From Thermostichus sp047461615 (GTDB lineage Bacteria > Cyanobacteriota > Cyanobacteriia > Thermostichales > Thermostichaceae), in contig NZ_JANSHI010000002.1 in NCBI RefSeq assembly GCF_047461615.1, forward strand, positions 136,927 to 200,926: a stretch of 64,000 bases of DNA. The letters are read 5' to 3'. The notes under the pieces were generated by a model. It did not search any database. It had not been told where the DNA came from and worked only from the letters and a program-made list of their open reading frames with translations. A program made the position numbers and the translations under genes. Below are positions 50,219-58,444 of this stretch, piece by piece. Every line of letters starts with the position of its first letter. Positions within the stretch are counted from its first letter, which is position 1.

Positions 50219-50788
50219 ATGCTGCAAAAATCCCTGCGCTTAGTTCCGTCTCTACCCCATGGACGAAGTTGGCTGAGCAGCTTGCTGGCCGTACCCTTGC
50301 TGGTTGCAGCCTCTCCTGCCTGGGGCCTGACCCCAGTGGCCCGTCCCGATCTCGCCAAGCTCAAACGGGCAGCAGTCATTGGGGTAGTTGACTCCAGCAC
50401 CCTGGTTGTGCAAATTGAAGGGGACCTACAGGCGCGGCTGGTGCACCTGATTGGGGTCGATCCCTTGCCAGGGGGGATCAACCCTACTTGGACAGAGCTG
50501 CGGCGGCAAACCCCTCTGCCTATCTACGCTGCCGGCCAATACCTAAAAACGACTTTGCTGGGGCGCGAGGTGCTCTTAGAGCTGGATCCGGCCCTTGCTC
50601 CTGGACCAACCCTGCCCGCCTACGTCTGGCAGGCCCACACCCTCATCAACCAGGAGGTGCTGTTTTTGGGGCATGGCCTGCTAGCAAGGCAAACGGATGG
50701 CCTCAAGTACGGACTTATCCTCAAGGAAGCTGCCAATGCTGCAAAGCAGCAGGGCCGAGGCTATTGGGCCCCCTATGGCCCCCGCTAG
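50219..50788 (+). CDS. secreted nuclease-fold (SNase-like) protein, catalytically degenerate
   Basis: A 189-residue protein with an N-terminal signal (WLSSLLAVPLLVAASPAWG) and an SNase-like OB fold. The strand order is readable: VIGVVDSSTLVVQIEG, VHLIGVDPLP, YLKTTLLGREVLLELDP, LPAYVWQAHTLINQEVLFLG and EAANAAKQQGRGYWAPYG. Compared with thermonucleases the active-site Arg of the VRLIG strand is His, and the acidic residue after the IGxD motif is missing (DPLPGG), so nuclease activity is doubtful. The role is unknown. Confidence 0.7.
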   Translation: MLQKSLRLVPSLPHGRSWLSSLLAVPLLVAASPAWGLTPVARPDLAKLKRAAVIGVVDSSTLVVQIEGDLQARLVHLIGVDPLPGGINPTWTELRRQTPLPIYAAGQYLKTTLLGREVLLELDPALAPGPTLPAYVWQAHTLINQEVLFLGHGLLARQTDGLKYGLILKEAANAAKQQGRGYWAPYGPR

Positions 50789-50897
50789 GGCTTCTGATTA
50801 CTTTGCCTTATTGGTCGCATTATAGTGGTATCTCGAGGGGGCTCTTGGCGCCGCCAGCCAGATCCTTGAGGATCCACACCGGCAGTTGGAGTTCTCT

Positions 50898-51848
50898 ATG
50901 GCCGATGGATTGCCGTTTACCCTAGATCAGCTCCTCATCGTCCAAGCCATTGCCCAGGAGGGAAGTTTTCGTCGGGCTGCTGACAGTCTATTCATCTCCC
51001 AGCCGGCGGTTAGCTTGCAAGTGCAGAACCTGGAGCGCCAGTTGGGGGTAGTGCTGTTTGACCGGAGCGGGCGCAAGGTGGAGCTGACGGATGCAGGGCA
51101 AGTGTTGCTTCAGTACAGCGAGCGCATCCTCAAGCTTTGCCGGGAGGCCGTTCAGGCCCTGGCGGAAGTGCAGGGGATGGGAAGGGGACAGTTGGTCTTG
51201 GGGGCTAGCCAAACGGTAGGCACCTATGTGATGCCTTTTTTAATTGCCCAGTACCACCGCTACTACCCCGGCATAGCTGTGCAGCTCTTGGTGCAATCCA
51301 CTCGGCGAATTGCTCAAAAGCTGGTTGACGGTCGCTTAGACCTGGCCGTAGTTGGGGGAGAGATCCCGTTTGAGTTGCAGCGGCATCTGAAGGTAATTGC
51401 TGTGGCAGAGGATGAGTATGTCTTGGTTGGCGCCCCCGGCTGCACCCCTGCTGCTCCTGCTCTAGGCGATTTGGTGACGCTGCCTTTTATTACCCTGGAT
51501 CCCCAATCCTCCACGCGGCAGACTATCGACCGAGCCCTGAGTCGCCACGGCATTAACCCTGCGCAGTTGCAGGTGCGGCTGGAGCTTAGTTCCATTGAGG
51601 CTATCAAAAATGCCATCCAGGCCGGCCTAGGGGTGGCTTTTCTGTCAATGGCGGCCGTGGGATCCGACTTGGAGCAGGGGCGGCTGCAAAAGCTGGAGGT
51701 GGAAGGGCTGCAGATACGGCGCACCCTTTGGCTAGCCTACAACCCCGAGCGCTACCAGTCGCAAGCGGCCACCCGCTTTCGCGAGGGTTTGCTGGGCTAC
51801 CAGGACTGGCTAAAGACGCCTCCGCGCCACCTGCAGTTGCTGGCTTGA
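50898..51848 (+). CDS. rbcR: LysR-family regulator, RbcR/Ycf30-like
   Basis: LysR regulator of 316 residues from ATG 50898; a TTG 12 bases upstream is possible. The HTH (FTLDQLLIVQAIAQEGSFRR, SLFISQPAVSLQVQNLERQL) is close to RbcR (Ycf30), which controls RuBisCO and carbon-fixation genes. The effector domain has VDGRLDLAVVGGEIP and the C-terminal IKNAIQAGLGVAFLS. No divergently transcribed target is nearby, so its regulon is not shown by context. Confidence 0.85.
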   Translation: MADGLPFTLDQLLIVQAIAQEGSFRRAADSLFISQPAVSLQVQNLERQLGVVLFDRSGRKVELTDAGQVLLQYSERILKLCREAVQALAEVQGMGRGQLVLGASQTVGTYVMPFLIAQYHRYYPGIAVQLLVQSTRRIAQKLVDGRLDLAVVGGEIPFELQRHLKVIAVAEDEYVLVGAPGCTPAAPALGDLVTLPFITLDPQSSTRQTIDRALSRHGINPAQLQVRLELSSIEAIKNAIQAGLGVAFLSMAAVGSDLEQGRLQKLEVEGLQIRRTLWLAYNPERYQSQAATRFREGLLGYQDWLKTPPRHLQLLA

Positions 51849-52197
51849 GCTGCAAAAGCAGGAGCTGTTGGAACGACTGCGGCTCTGAAAGTACTTGCCT
51901 CGCGAAGGGGACCAGAGGCCTTTGACCGCCTACCACCCCGCCAGAAGGATCCCCACCCCAGGCGTCACTTCCTCGGAGCAAACTAGTGAGGAGAGCCCAC
52001 TGGTAGTTGCCGCCAAGCGAGACGACACCCTTCCCTCTTGGCATTGCCAGACCTAGGCAGAGGCAATCCCTGGCGCGCAGCTTCAGATCTTGCCAGGGGC
52101 CTACCTGCAGAGCAAGTCCTACCTTTGGGCGAGAGCTTCTGAGTACCACCCCTCCCCCGAGACAGCTATAGGCAGGGCCCGGTTTGCCAAAGGGGAG
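51849..52197. other. intergenic region with no gene seen
   Basis: About 350 bases between the rbcR-like gene and the potC-like gene. Open frames here have no family resemblance and cross into neighbouring genes. I see no hairpin with a T tract and no tRNA. The promoter and AGGGGAG ribosome binding site of the permease gene lie at the right end. Confidence 0.5.
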
Positions 52198-53064
52198 ATG
52201 TCTATAAACTTAAGGGGTAGGTGGATTCTGGCAAGGCAGGAGTTTGACGGCAGGGAGGGCAGATTGGTGAGAAGACCCATCTGGCTACGGGGCGTGAGCT
52301 ATGCCATCTATGGCTTTCTCTACCTGCCGATTTTGCTCATTGCCGTCTATTCCTTCAACCGCGCCCGCTTTGGCCTGGTGTGGACCGGCTTTACCCTCGA
52401 TTGGTACCTGGCTCTCTTTCGCAATGCCGCAGTTTGGCAGGCAACGCAAAATACCTTTGTCTTAGCAGGGGCCAGCACCCTGGCTAGCACGCTGCTGGGA
52501 TCCCTATTAGGCTACGGCCTCTACCGCTACCATTTCCCCGCCAAAAAGATGGTGCAGGGTCTGCTGCTTTTGCCAGTAGCCCTCCCCGATATCGTGATGG
52601 CCGTTGGGCTGCTGCTGTTTTACCAGCTGGTGCGCGCCTATACCGGCTGGTTTGAGCTGGGCTTGGGAACGATGATCTTGGCCCACGTCACCTTCCAGAT
52701 TGCCTTTGTGGCCCTTGTTGTGCGCAGCCGCCTCCAGCTTTTGGATCCTGCCTTGGAAGAAGCTGCCTACGACCTCTATGCCAACACCTGGCAGAAGCTG
52801 CGCCACGTCACGCTGCCGCTTGCCCTGCCAGGGATCCTGGCTGCTGCTCTGCTGGCTTTTACCCTTTCGATAGATGACTTTGTGATCTCCTTCTTCACCA
52901 GTGGCCCCGAAAGCCAGACCCTGCCCATTTTGATCTACAGCATGGCGCGGCGAGGAGTGACGCCGGAGATCAACGCCCTCTCCACCGTGATCATCTTGGC
53001 AACTTTGGTGGCAGTGATGGGACTTCCCCTGCTCCGCCGCTCGCGCCAGCAACAATGCCGCTAG
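52198..53064 (+). CDS. ABC transporter permease, PotC-like (spermidine/putrescine type)
   Basis: Inner-membrane permease of 288 residues from ATG 52198. There are six helices, beginning YAIYGFLYLPILLIAVYSF, which is the PotC N-terminal pattern. The EAA loop is LEEAAYDLYANTWQKLRHVT, and ALLAFTLSIDDFVISFFTSG is typical for PotC. No PotA, PotB or PotD gene is in the window, so this subunit is apparently separated from its partners. Polyamine as substrate is inferred from family. Confidence 0.87.
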   Translation: MSINLRGRWILARQEFDGREGRLVRRPIWLRGVSYAIYGFLYLPILLIAVYSFNRARFGLVWTGFTLDWYLALFRNAAVWQATQNTFVLAGASTLASTLLGSLLGYGLYRYHFPAKKMVQGLLLLPVALPDIVMAVGLLLFYQLVRAYTGWFELGLGTMILAHVTFQIAFVALVVRSRLQLLDPALEEAAYDLYANTWQKLRHVTLPLALPGILAAALLAFTLSIDDFVISFFTSGPESQTLPILIYSMARRGVTPEINALSTVIILATLVAVMGLPLLRRSRQQQCR

Positions 53065-53071
53065 AGAGGGG

Positions 53072-53839
53072 CTACAGCGCGCGGCTAAGAGCGCTACCTA
53101 GCCCCTGAAAGGCGAGCCAAGAAATCAGAAAGTTGGTTACAAACACGCCCAGCAACGCTGTGACAACTGCATCCGTGGTGGAGCGCCCCACCCCCTTGGC
53201 CCCCCCACTCGTGGAAAGGCCCCAGCTGGAGCCAACAATGGCAATGAGCGCGCCAAACACCATCGCCTTCAAGCAACAGACGATTAAATCCCAAGCGGTG
53301 AGGAGAGTCTGCGCTGAGGTAAGAAAGACAGAAGAAGAAATGTTGTAAACCGAAGCGCAGATAATCATTCCCCCAACTAGCCCCGTCAGCAGGGAGAGGA
53401 TGGTGAGCACCGGCAGCATGAGCCCCGCCGCCAACACCCGTGGGATCACCAAGTAGTCCACCGGATCGGTGCGCAACAGGTAAAGGGCGTCGATCTGCTC
53501 AGTGACCTTCATCGTGCCTAGCTCTGCGGCAAAGGCGGATCCCACGCGTCCGGCTAGGATTACCGCTGTTACCACTGGCGTCAGCTCGCGGGCAAGCGCA
53601 ATGGCCAAAACCCCCCCAACTAGAGAAGAGGCCCCAAAGTTGAGGAATTCTCGAGCTACCTGGATGGTGAAAACGCCGCTAATCACCACCGCCGTAATCA
53701 AAACAATCAGCAGCGAGTCCAACCCCACCGCTGCCAGTTGCTCCAGGGTGTTGCGGCGGTGGATACGGCCCTGCAGGAGGTGTAGGATCACCTGACCAGC
53801 CAGCAGAAAACTGCTGCCAAGCCGCTGGAACCAATTCAT
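53072..53839 (-). CDS. MlaE-family ABC transporter permease (TGD1-like)
   Basis: Permease of 255 residues of the MlaE family, which moves phospholipids between membranes; TGD1 is the plastid counterpart. Motifs are the long helix SLLIVLITAVVISGVFTIQV, VLAIALARELTPVVTAVILA, GRVGSAFAAELGTMKVTEQI, DALYLLRTDPVDYLVIPRVL and GLSTSGGAKGVGRSTTDAVV. Partner ATPase and MCE-protein genes are not in the window. It converges with the potC-like gene, 7 bases apart. Confidence 0.9.
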   Translation of the reverse strand: MNWFQRLGSSFLLAGQVILHLLQGRIHRRNTLEQLAAVGLDSLLIVLITAVVISGVFTIQVAREFLNFGASSLVGGVLAIALARELTPVVTAVILAGRVGSAFAAELGTMKVTEQIDALYLLRTDPVDYLVIPRVLAAGLMLPVLTILSLLTGLVGGMIICASVYNISSSVFLTSAQTLLTAWDLIVCCLKAMVFGALIAIVGSSWGLSTSGGAKGVGRSTTDAVVTALLGVFVTNFLISWLAFQGLGSALSRAL

Positions 53840-53856
53840 GGGCCCCGCGCTACGCC

Positions 53857-54360
53857 TCAGTCACAGAGCTGCAGCTGCCGCACAACCGGATCTGGCTCGC
53901 AGATGAGCTCAAAGTTAATCACTCGCCAGCGCTGGGGGGATCCGCCCGCACCTTCGGGGAGCTGAGAGCTGAAGCTGACCGGCAAACCATAGAGGCGGGG
54001 GGGGCCAGGGCGACGCGAGGATCCCTGGTCTAGGTAGGGGGTGAGCAAGGGGCGATAGCGCTCGGCAACGATAATCTGGGTGGCCCGCATCCCCTGCAGG
54101 CGCAGGCGATCCAGCTCCTCGTGGATCTCAAAGCGGATCCCATCGGGGTGGGTGTGTTGGCGATACCAGCGGCCTTCCCAGAGACGCCAGCGGCGCCCCG
54201 ACTGCAGGTGAACCAGCTCCTCCTGCTCGGGATCCGCCTCAAAGGCGCCGTGACGAGGGCAAAGATAGGTATCGGTCAGGGTGAGGGCTGCAATGGTCTG
54301 CCGACAGTGGGGGCAGGGAATGCTGGGGCCGAAAATGGGGTAGGAAAAGGCAACGGTCAT
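53857..54360 (-). CDS. conserved cyanobacterial zinc-ribbon protein (TIGR02652-like)
   Basis: A 167-residue cytoplasmic protein with an N-terminal IPCPHCRQTIAALTLTDTYL and LCPRHGAFEAD, a four-ligand zinc ribbon (CxxC...CxxH). RRWRLWEGRWYRQHTHPDGI and RLYGLPVSFS follow. I recognise this as a family restricted to cyanobacteria (TIGR02652, from memory). It lies 17 bases upstream of the MlaE-type gene on the same strand. Function unknown. Confidence 0.82.
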   Translation of the reverse strand: MTVAFSYPIFGPSIPCPHCRQTIAALTLTDTYLCPRHGAFEADPEQEELVHLQSGRRWRLWEGRWYRQHTHPDGIRFEIHEELDRLRLQGMRATQIIVAERYRPLLTPYLDQGSSRRPGPPRLYGLPVSFSSQLPEGAGGSPQRWRVINFELICEPDPVVRQLQLCD

Positions 54361-54469
54361 AGGAAACCCCTGCGTGCCTGGGCAAATCGGCGGCTGTCCA
54401 CAATTATAGAGGCTGCCTTTTGCGGATCTGGCCTCAGGGATCCCTCTGGCAAAATCCGCCGGAATCCTT

Positions 54470-54661
54470 TAGAATTGATGTAGGGAAAAGCCTGGGCGAT
54501 CTCCCTTGAGGCTGCAGGTGGATCCCGCAGAGCCTCCGCGATAAGAAGGGGGAGTGGGTAACGCCCACTTTTTTGCTTTTTCAGAGGGAAGATGCCCCTG
54601 CTGCCAGCTCTGGCTCCATGGGCTGGGCTCTGGCTATTCCACCGAGTTGGCGATATTGGCT
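54470..54661 (+). promoter_or_regulatory. leader region of rimP-nusA with promoter-like -10 and attenuator
   Basis: The 301 bases before rimP contain no gene. TAGAAT at 54470-54475 could be a -10 element, with no clear -35. The attenuator-like hairpin at 54553-54574 lies within the transcribed leader. The frame upstream of the rimP ATG is open but reads cysteine-rich and unlike the family. Confidence 0.4.
54553..54574 (+). terminator. terminator-like attenuator in rimP-nusA leader
   Basis: AGTGGG (54553-54558) and CCCACT (54564-54569) form a 6-bp stem with loop TAACG, directly followed by a T tract (54569-54574). It lies 88 bases before the rimP start and faces into the operon, so it would stop transcription unless read through. 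A similar stem with T tract precedes rimP in many bacteria. Confidence 0.75.
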
Positions 54662-55135
54662 ATGGTTCACCCCCTTATCCCCCAGCTGGAGAGCTTGGCC
54701 CGTCCTGTGGCTGCGCGGCTGGGGTACCAACTGGTTCAAATAGCCTTCCACACCAACCAGTATCCGCCGGTGCTGCGGGTAGATATCCGCCCCTTGGATC
54801 CAGAGCGGGAAACCAGCCATGCCGACTGCGAAGCCATGAGCCAAGCCCTGGAAGTAGAGCTGGATCGGGTGGATCTCATCCCTGGGCACTATGTTCTGGA
54901 GGTCTCTAGCCCCGGCATCAGCAACCTTCTCATCAGCGACCGTGACTTCACCGTCTTTAAAGGGTTTGCAGTGGAGGTGACGGTGGATCCCCCCTACAAG
55001 GGCAAAGCTGTCTGGTCAGGGCATCTGTTGGGTCGCGATGAGGAGAAAGTTATCCTCTCCCTCAAAGGGCGGCGCGTTCAGTTGCCCCGCGCCTCAGTGC
55101 AGCGGGTTGTCCTTTCCGAGGCCGAAGCCGAGTAG
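54662..55135 (+). CDS. rimP: ribosome maturation factor RimP
   Basis: Required for 30S maturation; 157 residues from ATG 54662. The N-terminal domain has ARLGYQLVQIAFHTNQ and VLRVDIRPLDPE. VLEVSSPGISNLLISDRDFT is the family signature, and the C-terminal SH3-like domain is VEVTVDPPYKGKAVWSGHLL. nusA follows 61 bases downstream. Confidence 0.94.
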   Translation: MVHPLIPQLESLARPVAARLGYQLVQIAFHTNQYPPVLRVDIRPLDPERETSHADCEAMSQALEVELDRVDLIPGHYVLEVSSPGISNLLISDRDFTVFKGFAVEVTVDPPYKGKAVWSGHLLGRDEEKVILSLKGRRVQLPRASVQRVVLSEAEAE

Positions 55136-55196
55136 CTGTAGCCCCTGCTTTTCCCCTTTAGGATTCCAGTTGCCAGTTTCCTCAGGAGGATAGGCT

Positions 55197-56564
55197 ATGG
55201 CAATGGTACCTCTGCCAGGTTTGGCAGAAATGGTGGAGATGATCTCGCGGGAGCGCAACTTGCCCCGCCATGTGGTTACTGAAGCCTTGCGAGAGGCGCT
55301 GCTCAAAGGCTACGAGCGCTACCGCAAAACCATCCAGCGAGACGTCGTTTTCCCAGAAGACCACTTCCGCAACTTTGAGGTGGAACTGGATGTGGAGGCA
55401 GGGGGCTTCCGCATTCTAGCCACCAAAACCATCGTTGAGCAGGTACGGGACCCGGATCACGAGATCTCGCTGTACGAGGTTCAGCAGGATTACCCCGAAG
55501 CCGAAGTTGGCTGGGAAGTCACCAACGACGTCACCCCCCAACAGGCGGAGTTTGGCCGCATGGCAGCTATCCAAACCAAGCAGGTGCTGGCCCAGAGGTT
55601 GCGCGACCAGCAGCGCCGCCTCATCCAGGAGGAGTTTCGCGACCTGGAAAAGACCGTGTTGCAGGCACGGGTGCTGCGCACGGAGGGGCAGACCGTGATC
55701 ATGGCCGTATCCAGCGGTTTTGGTCGGCCCGAGGTGGAGGCTGCGCTGCCCAAGGAGGAGCAGCTGGCCAGCGACCGCTACGTCCCCAACGCGGTGATGA
55801 AGGTCTACCTCAAAAAAGTCCACGAGGGATCCCGGCGGGGGCCCCAGCTTTTGGTTTCCCGGGCTGATGCTGGCCTAGTGGTCAACCTATTTGCCAATGA
55901 GGTGCCGGAGATTGAAGAGGACATCGTGCGCATCGTGGCTGTGGCCCGAGAAGCCAACCCACCTTCCCGCAACGTGGGACCGCGCACCAAGATTGCCGTC
56001 GATACCCTAGAGCGGGATGTGGATCCAGTGGGGGCCTGCATTGGGGCAAAGGGATCCCGCATCCAGGCCGTAGTGGCGGAGCTGCGCAACGAGAAAATTG
56101 ACGTTATTCGCTGGTCGCCGGATCCGGCCACCTACATTGCCAACGCCCTCAGCCCAGCTAAGGTGGTGGAGGTGCGGCTGGTGGATCCAGAGATCCAACA
56201 AGCCCATGTCCTGGTTACCAGTGACCAACTTAGTCTAGCCATTGGCAAAGAGGGACAAAATGTCCGTCTAGCTGCCCGCCTTACTGGCTGGAAAATCGAC
56301 ATCAAAGAAGTGGAGAGCTACCGAGCGGCGCTCGAGGAGGCGCAGGCCCAAGGACTGCCCTATCCCTTCATCACGCCAGCTGCCTTAGAACGCTTCCGGC
56401 GGCGGGAAAAGCAGGCTGCTCTGCAACTGGAAGAGGAGTACCCGGAGAAGCTCCGCCTGGAGGAGGAGCTGGAAGCAGACGAGAGGCTGGAGGAAGAATG
56501 GGTTGAGGAAGAGGAGGACTTCGACTACGATGCCGAGTTTGACATTGCTCAGCCCAAGGCCTAG
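55197..56564 (+). CDS. nusA: transcription termination/antitermination protein NusA
   Basis: RNA polymerase-associated factor for pausing, termination and antitermination; 455 residues. The N-terminal domain (EALREALLKGYERYRK) is followed by S1 (EGQTVIMAVSSGFGR), KH1 (VGACIGAKGSRIQAVVAEL) and KH2 (LAIGKEGQNVRLAARLTGWK). The C-terminus is a long acidic tail (EEELEADERLEEEWVEEEED) in place of the two acidic repeats of E. coli. The ylxR and infB genes that usually follow are absent here. Confidence 0.96.
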   Translation: MAMVPLPGLAEMVEMISRERNLPRHVVTEALREALLKGYERYRKTIQRDVVFPEDHFRNFEVELDVEAGGFRILATKTIVEQVRDPDHEISLYEVQQDYPEAEVGWEVTNDVTPQQAEFGRMAAIQTKQVLAQRLRDQQRRLIQEEFRDLEKTVLQARVLRTEGQTVIMAVSSGFGRPEVEAALPKEEQLASDRYVPNAVMKVYLKKVHEGSRRGPQLLVSRADAGLVVNLFANEVPEIEEDIVRIVAVAREANPPSRNVGPRTKIAVDTLERDVDPVGACIGAKGSRIQAVVAELRNEKIDVIRWSPDPATYIANALSPAKVVEVRLVDPEIQQAHVLVTSDQLSLAIGKEGQNVRLAARLTGWKIDIKEVESYRAALEEAQAQGLPYPFITPAALERFRRREKQAALQLEEEYPEKLRLEEELEADERLEEEWVEEEEDFDYDAEFDIAQPKA

Positions 56565-56581
56565 AGCGGTGGGTCTGGCCA

Positions 56582-56617
56582 GTCGATAAAGTCGATAAAT
56601 TAGATAGAAGCGATAGA
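56582..56617. repeat. four degenerate 9-base tandem repeats
   Basis: Right after nusA: GTCGATAAA, GTCGATAAA, TTAGATAGA, AGCGATAGA in direct succession (56582-56617), with the common core GATA. This lies in the 72-base gap before ubiX. It may bind a protein or merely be slippage. Confidence 0.55.
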
Positions 56618-56636
56618 AGCCTCTCCTCACTTACCC

Positions 56637-57284
56637 TTGAACTCCTCCCCACCAATCATCCTGGGCATATCGGGCGCCTCCGGGATGCTTTATGCCGTGC
56701 GCGCCCTGCACGTTCTGCTTAGCCTGGATTACCGCGTCGAAGTCGTGGTTTCCAAAGCGGCCTACCAGGTGTGGCAGGGGGAGCAGGGAGTGCCCTTGCC
56801 GGCGGATCCCCAGCAGCAGGCCCAGTTTTGGCGACAGCAGGCTGAAAGCGAGGGCGGATCCCTAGTCTGTTATCGTTGGCAAGACCTAGGGGCGGCCATT
56901 GCCAGCGGCTCCTACCGCACCCAGGGGATGTTGGTGATCCCTTGCAGTATGGGCACGGTGGCCAAGCTGGCTGCTGGCTTGAGTTCGGATCTGCTAGAGC
57001 GGGCTGCCGATGTGCAGCTCAAGGAAGGCCGCCGCCTGGTCATCGTGCCCCGGGAAACCCCCTTTAGCCTCATTCACCTACGCAACCTGACCACCTTGGC
57101 AGAGGCAGGGGCGCGCATTGTCCCCGCCATTCCGGCCTGGTACCACCAACCCCGCACCATCCTAGATCTGGTGGATTTTGTGGTGGTGAAGGCCTTGGAT
57201 CAGTTTGGCATCGACAGCCACCTCATCCAGCGTTGGCAAGGGATGCGTCAGCGCCAGATCCTCAAGTTGTCCTCTGAGGAGTAA
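56637..57284 (+). CDS. ubiX: flavin prenyltransferase UbiX
   Basis: Makes the prenylated FMN cofactor for UbiD-type decarboxylases; 215 residues, starting with TTG at 56637. The flavin site IILGISGASGMLYAVRALHV is at the N-terminus. VIPCSMGTVAKLAAGLSSDL, ERAADVQLKEGRRLVIVPRE and TPFSLIHLRNLTTLAEAGA are characteristic. No ubiD lies in the window. The GC-rich stretch and T6 at 57304-57324 may terminate it. Confidence 0.93.
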   Translation: MNSSPPIILGISGASGMLYAVRALHVLLSLDYRVEVVVSKAAYQVWQGEQGVPLPADPQQQAQFWRQQAESEGGSLVCYRWQDLGAAIASGSYRTQGMLVIPCSMGTVAKLAAGLSSDLLERAADVQLKEGRRLVIVPRETPFSLIHLRNLTTLAEAGARIVPAIPAWYHQPRTILDLVDFVVVKALDQFGIDSHLIQRWQGMRQRQILKLSSEE

Positions 57285-57303
57285 ACCCCGTAGCCAAGGC
57301 GAG

Positions 57304-57324
57304 GGCCTCCCGGCCGCGTTTTTT
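57304..57324 (+). terminator. possible terminator after ubiX
   Basis: GGCC (57304-57307) and GGCC (57312-57315) with a TCCC loop, then GCG and TTTTTT (57319-57324). The stem is only 4 bp, so this is weak. Confidence 0.35.
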
Positions 57325-57415
57325 GGCGGCTGGTTTTCTTTCCCTGGGCTGGCCCCGTGGAGACATAGATCCTGGTTTATGATTCAAGAGCAAGTCATTG
57401 CACCCTCTGATTAAC

Positions 57416-58444
57416 ATGAAGACGCTCACGCTGCACCAGTTACAAATCTTCGAGGTTGCCGCCCGTCACCTCAGCTTTACCCGCGCTGCTGAGGAGTTGT
57501 ACTTGACCCAGCCTACGATTTCGATGCAGATCAAGCAGCTCAGCAAAGCCGTGGGGCTGCCCCTGTTTGAGCAGGTCGGCAAGCGGCTCTACCTTACAGA
57601 AGCCGGCCAGGCTCTTTACCAGACTTGCCAGAAAATCTTTGAGCAGTTGAATCAATTGGAGATGACCCTCGCTGACCTGAAGGGACTAAAACAGGGGCGG
57701 CTGAGCATTGGGGTCGTCACCACTGCCAAGTACTTTATTCCTCGCCTGCTGGGGGCGTTTTGCCAGCAGTATCCCGGTATCGACGTGTCCCTGAAGGTGC
57801 TAAACCGGCAGCAAGTTCTGGAGCGGCTGAGTAACAACATGGACGACCTCTACGTGATGGGGATGCCGCCAGAGGATCTGGATGTGGTAGCCCAGCCTTT
57901 CCTGGAAAATCCCTTGGTGGTGATGGCCCCCATTCACCATCCTTTGGTAGGCCAAAAGCAGATCCCCTTGGCCCGCATTGCCCAAGAGCCCTTCTTGGCC
58001 CGCGAGCCCGGTTCTGGCACCCGCATGGCGGTGGAGCGGCTCTTTGACAAGCACAACTTAAAGCTCAACATTCGCATGGAGATAGGCAGCAGCGAAGCCA
58101 TTCGCCAGGGCATTATCGGCGGGTTAGGCATTTCGGTTTTGTCCCAGCATGTGTTGGCTCTAGGGGGGTGGCAACAGCATTTAGCCATTTTGGATGTGGA
58201 GGAGTTTCCCATCCAGGGGTTTTGGTATCTGGTCTATTTGCGCTCCAAGCGCCTTTCGCTTGTGGCTAAGGCTTTTGCTGATTTCCTGCTATCTCAGGTT
58301 TCTCAGATGGAGCTGGATTTTCTTGCAAAAGAGCAGCACAGATCCCCTCTAAATTCCAATCCAGATCAGCTTTCTGGCAGAGAGGATGAAAAGCATTTAC
58401 CAGCTCTTGCCGCAGCCCCTGGAGGCCCTGGAAATCACGGGTAA
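57416..58444 (+). CDS. LysR-family regulator, CmpR/NdhR-like
   Basis: LysR regulator of 342 residues from ATG 57416. The HTH (LTLHQLQIFEVAARHLSFTR, LYLTQPTISMQIKQLSKAVG) is very close to CmpR/NdhR (CcmR), which control bicarbonate uptake and NDH-1 genes in response to carbon supply. The effector domain includes LSIGVVTTAKYFIPRLLGAF and LAREPGSGTRMAVERLFDKH. The C-terminal about 40 residues (SPLNSNPDQLSGREDEKHL) look unlike the family and overlap the convergent glycosyltransferase gene. Confidence 0.88.
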   Translation: MKTLTLHQLQIFEVAARHLSFTRAAEELYLTQPTISMQIKQLSKAVGLPLFEQVGKRLYLTEAGQALYQTCQKIFEQLNQLEMTLADLKGLKQGRLSIGVVTTAKYFIPRLLGAFCQQYPGIDVSLKVLNRQQVLERLSNNMDDLYVMGMPPEDLDVVAQPFLENPLVVMAPIHHPLVGQKQIPLARIAQEPFLAREPGSGTRMAVERLFDKHNLKLNIRMEIGSSEAIRQGIIGGLGISVLSQHVLALGGWQQHLAILDVEEFPIQGFWYLVYLRSKRLSLVAKAFADFLLSQVSQMELDFLAKEQHRSPLNSNPDQLSGREDEKHLPALAAAPGGPGNHG

